Assembly (NCBI RefSeq): GCF_965140245.1
Contig: NC_134049.1
Coordinates: forward strand, 19,376,708-19,440,707
Source: Athene noctua
Taxonomy: Eukaryota; Chordata; Aves; Strigiformes; Strigidae
DNA length: 64,000 nt
Reading direction: 5' to 3'
Shown here in pieces: positions 10,296 through 20,984 of this stretch (positions are counted from its first letter, which is position 1; every line of letters starts with the position of its first letter). A program made the position numbers and the translations under genes. Below the pieces are notes generated by a model. It searched no databases, was not told where the DNA came from, and worked only from the letters and a program-made list of their open reading frames with translations.

Positions 10296-13200
10296 ATTCC
10301 CTTGCCTTTTATTTATTTAAGTAACTATTTCAGTTATTAATAAAAATTGCTTTTTTTGCCATTAGGGATTTAAAATTTTTTGGTGTTTCCTTTTTGTTTT
10401 GTTGTTTTGGTTTTTTTTCCACAAACACTTTTGTCTTAATGTTGAAAATGCGAAGCCAGTGATTCCAGTCTATAGGATGAGAATACTACTCTTGGTATTT
10501 TGAGGTCAAAACTTGATCTTGGTCTTTCTCAATCTGATGCAGATAAAATGACAAATAGATGGAATGGGAATTTTTTGAGTTGTTATTGTTAGGCCAAAAT
10601 CTGCAAGGACACTACTTCCTTGGGGTCACTTGGTCATGGGAGCATGGCTGAGAGAGCAGTTAAGTCCTTGACACCATTTTTTTCACTTTAAAGTCTGAAA
10701 TTTTATCCTAGCTTGATGCTGAAGACTTCCTGTTTTTATATAAGTGTTTGTTAACTTAAATATTTGAGACAGATTTAAAAGGGCAATATTAAAAACTTTC
10801 AGTTCCTTTTTTCACCCAAAAATACTCCTTTAAATGTCTTTCACAAAAGTTTTCCCCTCTTTCACACCTCAATTATTCAGCAAAGATGTTGCTTGCTAAC
10901 TTTTTTTTTTTTGTTACAATATGATTCTCTTGAGTGGCATGATAGGATTGGAAGTTCAGCAGGGAGATTTCAGTAGCTTTTCACTTTTGTGCTTAGCTCA
11001 GACTTATGAGTTTGAATTGCAGACTCATGAGAAATGTTTCAGAACGAGATTAGGGAAACTAATTACAGTAATAACAAAATGGTTTTGCTGCAAAGTGAAA
11101 CATACAGATTTCAGGTTTGAGACCCTAAACACTGGCTTTCAGTTGATTGGCAGTGCCTAATTAAGGATGAAGCATTACATACTGACACCTTGCTTTTTTG
11201 TACTGTTATTTGCAATTTGCAAGAGTTTATTGCATTATTTTAACTTCATTTTCTTCACAATGAAAGAATTTATTTTTCAGTTCACATTGAAGTGAATCAG
11301 TTTAGACGGGACTGATTTCTGATTATTCCTGTCTCTATTGCTCAAGTTCCTAAGTCACCACAGCTGAATAAACTCACCATAGCATTGCTGGATTTTAGTT
11401 TTTAGCTTATAGAGTAATGTAAATGTGGCTTTCTTGTTCAAGATTATTCAGCAGGGCAGTCTGTGCTAGACTTTCTCCCATTCCCCAAACCTGTTTTCCA
11501 AATAAGGCTTGCAAATGAATGCATCATCTTCCCCTCTGCCATCCTTAGAAAACTTTGTCTCATCCCAGTTTTCTATCCCATGACACATGCCCTACTGTTG
11601 CTGGCTATGGGGAGGAGCCCAAGTACAGGATATGTATCAGCAGTCACAGGTGGTCCAGATAATAAAGTTTGATAACTTACTATTCATTGGTTGCAATACA
11701 ATAGGTGGGTTTATACAGTGTGTATTGCAACTGAGAAGTAAAATGTATAGTGTGAAGGTTCACCAGGTATAATGGGATGAGCATTTGTAAAATGACTGAA
11801 GCTAAATTCACAAATGCACGAGTTATGGGGAATATGGTCAGCTGTCACTTGTTGATTGAGCCAGAGTAGCTTATGTTACAGCAACTCTAGCCCCTTAATT
11901 TATTTTGTGTTTTGGTTTATCATGTCAGCAGTGTTTTTTCCCCCTCTCATTCTTTGCAATACTGTTGTTTAAGATAAGTAAAAAAAGCAAACTCTTAATG
12001 TAGGAACCTGGTAATTTTTAACACTGTAATTCTGAACATCAGTATTTAAATCTTCCCTTTTCCTTCAAACACATAATCAGCTCTCTGCACTGTAGGGTGA
12101 TGAATTGCTAGCTAGACTACTGGAAATGAGCAGTGCAGTGCAGATACCCGTGTAGCTGCATACAGAATTCCTAGCTGGCCCTGCTGCACTGATCTTGACT
12201 CCATGGAGCTGTTGTGATTTCAGCACTCCCATCACTGTCAGACCTGACCTGTGCATGATGTTGTACATCCCACAAAGTCTGGCCATGTGTAGCTAGTCAT
12301 GTACGTGGGACTTGTTGACAGGAGTGCAAGGCTGGCTTTGAGGTCTCATTTGCCTGGACTCTCTGCTGTGCTGAGGCTGAGCCTTACTGGCCTGCACCAG
12401 AGTTTGAATGCCCTGCTTGGCCTAAGGTGGCTGCCTACAGAGCCAGCTCTTGGCTCTGCCTCTGTGGTAATTCACAACCTACACAGACTGCCGGTGGGTA
12501 ATCAAGGGCTGACTGTACACTTGGTAAATGCTTTCCATGCTTCACCTCATGCTTAGTCTCATTTTGAATGTTGAGAAATACTGTAAAACTCTACCTCAAT
12601 TAAAGAGAGGAGTTTTCTGTGATGAAGGTAAGCATCAAGTTCTTAGTTCAAATTATGTTGTCATGTTTGAATAACAACTAAATGCACTTTACCAGGCAAA
12701 GAGAAATTTTAGTTGCTCTGAGGTTTTGATGTTTTTTCCACATATATGTGGCATTACCCTGATAAGAGAGACAACACCCAGTTGTTACTGGTCCAGGATC
12801 AGAGCTCTGAAATGTGCACTGGTTTTACCGACCTGGCTGTTGGAGTTTGGGCTGGGGAGGAAGCTACACAAATATGTCCTACAGACCAGCTCACTGCACA
12901 GCTTTGACACTGCTGTGTCCAGAGCCTGCTGGGGAAGAGGATTTCTGTGGAAACTGTTAGGAAGCTTGTGGAAAAGAATCAGAAACAGTCATTTCCTGTA
13001 GGGAAATAATCTGAGATCAAGAGGTCAAGAGTGCAGTTTGAATCTAGACTACTGAGAAGAATATGGACAATTTGAGAAAATCAGTCAAAAACCATAATGG
13101 AACATTCTTTCACTCTGCAGAACTCTCCCTAAATGCACTGTCACAACATAGCTATGGCTGTTCTCTTTGAATGTGAACCATCCTGTTAGTTTGCTGTATT

Positions 13201-13856
13201 TGAGCAACACAGGTTTTCATGCTTCCATTTCATTTTCACTGAATGTTTGGGTTTGTTTTCTTACCACATACAACTGGACAATTTAAATGTATCAGAGTGT
13301 GTTGATACCAGTAACAGAAGTATGTTCCCTACCAAAAGTACCATTTCAGCTGTCAGATTCCCCAGAAAAGAAGTACGGGCTGAAGTGAGACCTAGTGCTA
13401 GCTGGCTACCAGCATGTCTCCTGCTGTTACTTACCCTGGTTGTGACACAGTTGCCTGCCTTCCCTCCACTGACATATGAGGGGTTCACCACATCTTAAAT
13501 AGTTTACAGACGAAATGGCACTCATACCACACACTGTGCGTAAAGATTAAAGCAGGACTTGGTGGTTCTAGGAATACAGCTGTAGTTTTTCTATTTCTGT
13601 TCCCACTTACCTGTCTCAGCTGTTCCCCACAACAGAAGTCTTAGCCAGTTCTTCAGAGGTTATAATAGGTGTTCCTTGGAGTAGCTATTTCATTACTAGA
13701 GTTCTAGAAAAAAAGGTAAAATGTTTCTCTGTGTGTTACTGAACTGTCTGTGGTGTGACCAGTTTCTTTATTAACTCTTACTTAACTGTTTTCTCTGTCT
13801 AATCTGTCTTCATTCTGCCTCTTTTTTCCCTTCTAACCTGCTTGCTGCCTGTACAG
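10296..13856 (+). other. TPM1: TPM1 intron between exon 9b and exon 9c
   Basis: About 3.5 kb of AT-rich intron. No coding exon or repeat family is recognised; the open frames present are short and unconserved in appearance. Ends in a pyrimidine-rich tract and the 9c acceptor TACAG. Confidence 0.7.
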
Positions 13857-13930
13857 ACCAACTCTACCAGCAACTTGAGCAAAACAGTCGCCTAACTAAT
13901 GAACTAAAGCTGGCATTGAATGAGGATTAA
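13857..13930 (+). CDS. TPM1: TPM1 exon 9c (brain-type C terminus)
   Basis: After acceptor GTACAG (ends 13856), exon 8 G plus AC gives Asp. The exon reads QLYQQLEQNSRLTNELKLAL then NED and stops with TAA at 13928-13930. This is the known neuronal 9c ending of TPM1; I recall Arg in mammals where this sequence has Ser in QNSRL. The 3' UTR follows directly, with AATAAA at 14688-14693. Confidence 0.94.
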
Positions 13931-14687
13931 ACTTTAGTGTGGCTATATTGTTAACTTGTTTATAAACCACTTCTTCCAAATTTCCTTAAGAATGAATCAG
14001 TAAATGTAGAAATAAGCAAGAAACGTAGATATTCATTCTTTCAGGCTGTTGATTCTGTGGTAAATTAATGGATAAAATTCTCAGTTTCTGTTGGGGAAAA
14101 TATGAAAATGCTTCTGGGTGAGGCTTTTCATTATCTGTATGTACACCTGTTTTGGAGGAGCAGTAAGCTCTTTGGCTGTGCAGTAGCTCCTTTCCACTTC
14201 AGTAAATAGCTACAGCATTTAGCTAACAGTATCCAAAAAATAACAGCCTGTCTTGTAGAGAGACATCTGGTTTACCAGACATGAATTGGTCCTGAGGTTT
14301 TTAGTAGAACATGGATGAGACAAAAACATTCACCAGGATTCAGATTTTTATATTTCAAACCAGCATAAAGAATACTTACAGCTGTTTTGTTACCTGGAGA
14401 CTTTAATGCAGTAATTTTGCATTGCTATGAATTGGGCTTGTATTTGACTTTACAAAATTAAAAACAAACGAAAAACCAAACTAGGAATGGGAGCTCCATC
14501 TGAAAATACCCGGTCAGTTTAAAGGTATGCTTGCGTTAGTATGAAGTTACTATTCCTGAATTCTGGTAGGATGCAGCTCTAGAACACTGTGCTCATTTAT
14601 TGTATCAAATACGTGTGTTAAATGACTGTCGTATAAAAGTGTGCATGCAACATAAAGCTACTAACTTTGATTTTATTTTCTAGAAGA

Positions 14688-14693
14688 AATAAA
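14688..14693 (+). promoter_or_regulatory. TPM1: Candidate poly(A) signal after exon 9c
   Basis: AATAAA 758 bp after the 9c stop codon, the only canonical signal seen between 9c and 9d. Use by 9c transcripts is inferred. Confidence 0.5.
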
Positions 14694-14814
14694 TTTCTTA
14701 AAAGTCACTTCACCTGAAGACTAGATTAGTTTTACTTTTTTCTTTGCAAGTTCTGGATTACATGGAACTTAAAGTATTGATCTGCAAATAATTTCTTTAT
14801 TGCCCTACTTAAAT

Positions 14815-14835
14815 AAAAAAAAAAAAAAAAAAAAA
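14815..14835 (+). repeat. A21 homopolymer
   Basis: Twenty-one consecutive A in the 9c-9d interval, with no target-site duplication or retroposon body that I can see. It is a simple repeat. Confidence 0.9.
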
Positions 14836-15153
14836 GCCATTCACCATCCCCTATTCCTATAAGCAAAGAGCTTCCAGAACATGCAAGAATTGCATCTCTG
14901 TTGACAGTGCATTTTCTTAACACATGCAGCTGTAAACAGATCTAAACTTGCATTACCTGCAGTTTGTTTTATTAATTTGGAATTCTCTCTAGTTGTGTTG
15001 TAGATAGATATTCTAGTCGGTATTTATGAGCATGCACATTTCTTAACTTTCTAAACCCTCCAACTGAAATGATGATTGCATGTCTTCATGTTCTGAGAAT
15101 CCGTGCCTCCAAAGAACTGCTATTCATGTTTTAATTTTCTAATCCCACAACAG

Positions 15154-15236
15154 AGAAAGTGGCGCATGCCAAAGAAGAAAACCTTAGTATGCATCAGATG
15201 CTGGATCAAACTTTACTGGAGTTAAACAACATGTGA
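15154..15236 (+). CDS. TPM1: TPM1 exon 9d (smooth-muscle and non-muscle C terminus)
   Basis: After acceptor CAACAG (ends 15153), exon 8 G plus AG gives Glu. The exon reads KVAHAKEENLSMHQMLDQTL then LELNNM and stops with TGA at 15234-15236. This is the most widely used C terminus outside striated muscle and brain and lowers troponin affinity (family knowledge). Confidence 0.96.
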
Positions 15237-16095
15237 AAACCTTCTTAGCAGCAACCACATTATTTGTTTTATTATTTTTACACCTGCTTGCCGTGAAACC
15301 CCATAAACATGTCTTTATTTTAGTTTCACCACAGTCACAAGAACATCTGCTAAATTATCAGGCAGGGGTCAGGGAAACACCAAAATGGGCAAGCCATATG
15401 CGGGTTAAGCTATATTACCTTATGGTTTTAACGTGCCATTTCCCAACAAAAAATGTTACCTACACTTTGTAGAGAGTTCAACAATTCAGTATGCTTAGTC
15501 TTTTGAAGAATCCTGGCTGTGGCAGAAAATGTCCCACCTCAAGTGCCAACTACAATTTTTAACAAGAAGAATGATTCGTGTTCAAGAGATATCAGATGGA
15601 AATGGTGCTAATTTGAACAAAAGGTTCTACTGAAGTCTTTTGTTTGATATCAGACAAGTCAGGAGTTGTCCAGCACAGTAATTTATTTTTATCAGAATTT
15701 TATTGTCCTGTGAGGATTTGGACTTTCTGTGCCTTCTAATTCAATAAAACGAAGGTATGTAAGCAACAGAGAAAAGTGAAGGCTTCTGGAGGTCTTAAGT
15801 TGTGTTCTTGGAACTCAATACAGAAGTGTAGGTCAGCATTTCACCTCAACGATTCGTTCAATTGTATTTTTCATGTTGAAATGAAAGATCCAATAAATTC
15901 AGGAGAAAACATAAATTTGGAAGAGATTGTTTAAAAATGTATTTTATTTGTGTGGATTTGGGGGAGGGGGAGGAATTTATAAACCGATATTCGCCTCACT
16001 TTTTTTCACACTTTCTTTGAGCAGTTTTAAAAGTATACCTGTATGTAAACATTGTATAATGATATGGAATAAAATGCACATTTTAGGACATTTTT
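15237..16095 (+). other. TPM1: TPM1 exon 9d 3' UTR
   Basis: About 860 bp from the 9d stop to the main TPM1 mRNA end. AATAAA hexamers are at 15743, 15892 and 16068. The last 50 bases before the end, around the final hexamer, look nearly identical to the mammalian TPM1 3' end as I remember it, which marks 16068-16073 as the main signal. A TAAGCTA heptamer lies at 15406. Confidence 0.85.
16068..16073 (+). promoter_or_regulatory. TPM1: Main distal TPM1 poly(A) signal
   Basis: AATAAA within TGATATGGAATAAAATGCAC, a stretch that matches the end of mammalian TPM1 mRNA. Cleavage is expected near 16090. Confidence 0.88.
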
Positions 16096-18021
16096 TAAAT
16101 TTTGCTCTCCTGTGATTTGTTTTTCATCACATTAGCTTCCTGTGTATCGGTGTGTACAATATGCATGTGTGCAGTGTCGCATTGGGACACACTGTTAGAC
16201 GCTGGCTTTCAGTCCCTGCTGTGCTGTTAGGCTAATGTATAAAAATGCAGTGAAATGCAGTGGTTTGCACTGATGTGGAGCTGCAGCTGCTAAAAGGGGC
16301 CTTTGAGGGCTGTATTGCTGGAACCTGCCCCCATCACCTTGTCGTATTCCCAGATGGATGCAGAATGTAACTATCCCCTGATGGATGATGGAGCTCTCCA
16401 AAACTATTCGTTGTTGACCAAAACTGTTTTTAGTAAGATCCTTGCAGAACTCCCATGGACTTCTATAGGAAATGAGCCCTAAAGGCCATGCTCTTGGAAA
16501 TGCTGCCATGTATTTGTACATCTTACCTGTTAATATGTGTTAATTTACCTTGATACAGTGATAAACCTTCCACAATGATGTGTCAAGTTCACGAGAGATC
16601 CTTTCACTCAACTTTTCACTGCTGGTTGTTGATTTCTATATGTGTAGGTATCCTCATTTGAATTATGAGGTCTGTCAATGAGCAACTTCAGAACTTCAAA
16701 AATAATTCTTATACCTCATTGTTCTATAGTATATTGCTGAAAGTTGATGGTGTCCATCCTTCTAGCAGCAAAGGGCTTGGTAGGAGACAGGTATAGATAA
16801 CCTTCTGGATCATCAGAGAATCTCTTATTAGTGGACCCTGGGCAAGCAACTGAAAACAAGTGACTTCCTCAGCAGCTGGTGTAGTGGTGAAAGCGTAAAG
16901 TAATACATAATAATTTTAGATTAAATGGAAGTCAGAGGGGGAAGATTTACTTACTGGTGTGAGTCTCTGGCTTTTTTTGATTTTGTTATAAAAGGGAGAA
17001 CTTACTAACATTACAAGCTTTTGCAAGTTTCACTGACGCTGCCAAGTTGTCCTGAATGGAAGGGATGAGATCCCTGTCTTTGCATTTCCCTTTAAGTGTT
17101 TTGGGGAAGCAAAATATGTGTTAAAAGGCTCCTACAGTGCCTTAAGCTTGTACTGGAGGCCAACAGTCTGAAGCTCCAAATAATAGTTGTGCAGAAGTAA
17201 ATTACTCCAATCTCTTTCTCCTTCCTTAGCACAAGGTGAAATGTCAGGTAATTGGGCTCTAAGAGATAAAGCCTCCATGCATGCCGAGTGCTGGTGGTGG
17301 AGTCAGTAGGGCTGCTCCCAGTAGGAAGTGCTGTGCTGGGTAGTAGTTTGTAGGGTAGGGCCCAAGGCCACCCAGAGAGTCGGAGGCTGAACAGAGGAGT
17401 TCCTGGCACTTGGCCACAAGCCTTGCACAGCTGAGTGTGCTGCCTGCTTCACTGGATTGCTTTTATGGTCCCACGGTCTGTGCTTGGGTCCTAAACAATG
17501 GGTTTGAGGTCAGACCCTTTGCTGTTTAAAATTGCTTGCTTTCCAGGAGACCACAAACTGCGTTGTGGTTTAGGGAATTTGAATTCATCTCCTACCATGT
17601 GTAAGGGTGAGGAGGTGGCTGTGGTTTTAACGTCTTTTAATGAGATCATGTCACCATCGATAGGGCAAGCATGAAGATAGGAATCTTAAAAAATCTGTAG
17701 AATAGACTTCCCCAAAGTGCACTGTTGCAGATGAATTCATAAAGCTTCATAACAGGTAAACAAAAGCTTTCCAGTTACAAGGAGAGCTGAAGGGAGCAGT
17801 GAACATAATGGTGAATCAGACCAAGTGGCTTTTTTGCTGATTAGCAACAGACACATAAATAGATATATGGATGTATTTGCTGGAGCAGGAAAATTTATTT
17901 CCACCATATATCATAAGCGACTAGCCATTATGGATACTTTGCATGCAGTGTCTAATCAGATAAAACTTGGTGAAGCTAGAAAGCATTGGCTTGTAAAAAT
18001 AAATAGATTAGGCTCTAATTT

Positions 18022-18630
18022 ACAGAATCACAGAATCATCTAGGTTAGAAAAGACCTTGAAGATCATCCAGTCCAACCATTAACCTCACACTGACAGTTC
18101 CCAACTCCACCAGATCCCTCAGCGCTGGGTCAGCCCGACTCTTCAACCCCTCCAGGGATGGGGACTCCCCCCCTGCCCTGGGCAGCCCATTCCAACGCCC
18201 AACAGCCCCTTCTGGAAATAAATGCTTCCTAATATCCAGTCTAAACCTTCCCTGACACAACTTGAGGCCATTCCCCCTTGTCCTATCGCTTGTTACTTGG
18301 TTGAAGAGACTCATTGCCCCTCTCTGCACCCTCCTGTCAGGGAGTTGCAGAGGGCCAGGAGGTCTCCCCTCAGCCTCCTCTTCTCCAGACTAAACGCCCC
18401 CAGTTCCCCCAGCCGCTCCCCAGCAGACCTGTGCTCCAGACCCTGCCCCAGCTCCGTTGCCCTTCTCTGGACACGCTTGAGTCATTCAATGGCCTTTTTG
18501 GGGTGAGGGGCCCAAAACTGAACACAGTCATCAAGGTGCGGCCTCACCAGTGCCAAGTACAGGGGTAAGATCCCTTCCCTGTCCCTGCTGGCCACGCTAT
18601 TGCTGACACAAGCCGGGATGCCATTTAACC
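18022..18630 (-). mobile_element. CR1 LINE, 5'-truncated
   Basis: About 600 bp of classic avian CR1 on the minus strand. Its 3' end is at 18022, where the + strand shows the complement of the ATTCTGTG-type terminal octamers, followed by the complement of the standard end (AGACCTTGAAGATCATCCAG at 18051). A minus-strand open frame at 18045-18329 encodes the conserved C-terminal piece of ORF2, with GRFRLDIRKHLFPE and RWNGLPRAGGESPSLE. Most of the endonuclease/reverse transcriptase is missing, as in nearly all genomic copies, so it cannot move by itself. The GC-rich body stands out from its AT-rich surroundings. Confidence 0.95.
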
Positions 18631-19153
18631 CCATTCCAAACAAATGGAAATTTCTCCCTCTTGCAGGTACTTTGCCTTGAAATGTTAACTCTAAAAATTT
18701 GTCAAATTACAGAACCCTGCATTATTCAGCATTCCTCAAGATGTGTGTCTTGGTTTGGAGAGCTACTCACCCTTATCTTTAACACAAAACCGAATTTGGC
18801 AGTTGGAAATATACCATTACTGTGCAGCCATGCTATGTAATTGTCTTGGTTGTTTTGTGAGTTGTCCTCTCAACAAACAAGTAGTTCTGAGAGCACCAGA
18901 ACTGGCAAAACCTGCCTTCTTGCAGATTCACCTGTCATGGTTGGTTGTAAATTTGCAATGAATTTTTTTCCAGATACTGAGACATTTGTGTTGTCTCTTG
19001 CTCCCTTATGGGATTTCTCTGATGTCTAATAATATGCAAGGCATGCTGCAGGGCCTGCCTTTCCTTCCATCAGGATGCTCATAGTCATGCTCTTTCTATC
19101 TTAATGATTCCTTAACGTTCACAAAACTTGCAGAAATACCATTTTCCTTTTAG

Positions 19154-19223
19154 AGTTCTATGTGGTCAAAACTAGTCAATCAGTCCAAGAGCTATTGAAT
19201 GAGATGAGAGACAGGAATGACAT
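19154..19223 (+). other. Exon-like open segment (unassigned)
   Basis: Between a pyrimidine-rich acceptor (TTTTAG) and a consensus donor (AT|GTAAGT). In the frame that would join exon 8 of TPM1 it reads EFYVVKTSQSVQELLNEMRD then RND; if the donor is not used, the frame continues as Met and TAA. Possibly an extra TPM1 3' exon, an exon of an unknown transcript, or chance. No family recognised. Confidence 0.25.
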
Positions 19224-20182
19224 GTAAGTCCCTTTTCTTTAAGAAACAAGGCTAAAGCAGTAACTTGCACCTATAGAACACTGCCTCTCAGAGCTCTAGC
19301 ACCTGAGTGAGAAATCTGAATCTGTAAGGTCTTACGCATATTAACCAATTTCTGCTGTCACTGATGCTACTCAAAATCTGGGTTAAGTTGGCAAACTTCA
19401 TTATACTGTTAACATCGTAGGAACATCTGTTACAGTGGGCTGTCTATGACTGCTGTAGTGTCTGTTAGTGGCAGCAAAAGAAGAAAGTGATTAGCCCACT
19501 AAAAGATTTGAAAAGGAGGGGGGAAATACTTTTACATGGCTCAACACTTGGGGAAATAGAGTATTTTTTCCTCAGATGTTCATTTTGGTGGTTTTAATCT
19601 CAGAATTTTTTAATATTAGAATGAGCATCAGTGAAAGGTTAAGTGAGAATTGCAGCAAAAAGGTCAAAGCAGCAGAGAAAATAATGCTTTATCTTCATGG
19701 AGTTTTTTTGAAAGCGCACACAGGAATAGTTCTTTTTAACAGTGGGAAGCTGTATAACTTTCTTCAGCATGTGTTGTGTTCTTTCCAGAGTATGGAAAAT
19801 CTGTACAAGGTTGCATAATCTTCTTGGCTTCAGTTGTGAATCCGTCTAGTTTTCTGTAAGTCATAGCTCTGCCAATTTGTCAGCTGTTGCTGAGAACTGC
19901 ATAAATGCAGGATACCCCTCACAATGACAGCAGCTTAGTCAGCAATCTAGGTATCCCAGTTTGTTAATTTATATGAAAGCAGAAGCAATGAGAAAAACCA
20001 AAGCAGATAGAAGTCTTACAGACACAAAAACCTCTTCCCATTTGTTATTTCTTGATTCATATAATACACTGAAATGAAAGGACCTTACACAGTGTTTTGG
20101 ATTTTAATATTACGGCCTTTAAGGGCACCTCAGCACTGTTTTTTTCTTGTCTCTGCTGGTTTGAGGAATGGCTGGATAAAGA

Positions 20183-20868
20183 TTAAACAGCATCTTTTTC
20201 ATTAAAAAAGAGCCAACCCACACCAAAAAAGAGTCCAGCAGTCCTAGCTGCAACTGACAGTGCCACATCCTGGCATGCATGGTTGTGGGAACATTTGTCA
20301 TTTGTGTACAGCAAGCATATATGGGTCATGGGTATAAAGGGATGAAATATGTTTGGGGCCATGATCCAGTGAACTATTTTCCTGTTCCAGGGCCGGACCA
20401 TGATCTGCTTCATGGGATGATTCCTTTCATTGATGTTATTTTCATTTTTTGCCATGAGATTCAAACAGAAATGTCAAGGAAGTGTCCATGTGATCTGTCT
20501 CAGCCAAAGCTCATGGCAAACAGTATTTCTTTGGATAAAATCTCCAAAGGCTTAGTGATAGTTGTCCATGCCATGGAAGAAAATGGTGTGGATCTGGTGT
20601 CTCCACAGTAGAATTTGTGAAAGAATAATACAAGAATAATTTGTGAAACTGCAAAGCTCTGGTAAGTTAACTGGGTGATGATGCATTGGCCATTGATATT
20701 AACATGGAGATCTGTGTGAGCATTCCTTTGCAGGTCCACCAATAGTTTGTATGTTTCTCTTGATAAGAATACTAGTTGGAAAAATAGCCTAGGAAGATGC
20801 TTTGGAATCTTTCCTGGATTATGGGTTTCTGTAGCCAGCAAGGAGGAGCCTGCCAGACTTCTTTGCAC
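20183..20868. other. Interval with overlapping long open frames on both strands
   Basis: The + strand is open at 20279-20611 (110 codons) and the - strand at 20183-20464 and 20500-20868 (93 and 122 codons) in ordinary base composition. The peptides match no family I know. It may be an old decayed mobile element or chance. Confidence 0.2.
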
Positions 20869-20964
20869 TTAACCGGGGTTGCTGTATTACTTCCTTATTT
20901 GTTTATTATACACATGTAGACTATAAAATAGGCTAAAGGGATGATGTAATTTGTGCAGACTGTC

Positions 20965-20984
20965 AAAAAAAAAAAAAAAAAAAA
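20965..20984 (+). repeat. A20 homopolymer
   Basis: Twenty consecutive A following TGTC. No retroposed gene body is recognised upstream. Confidence 0.9.

Noticed and set aside
14815..14835. A-runs (14815, 20965, 25508, 51735) as tails of processed pseudogenes
   Set aside because: No coding body, truncation point or target-site duplication is visible next to any of them.
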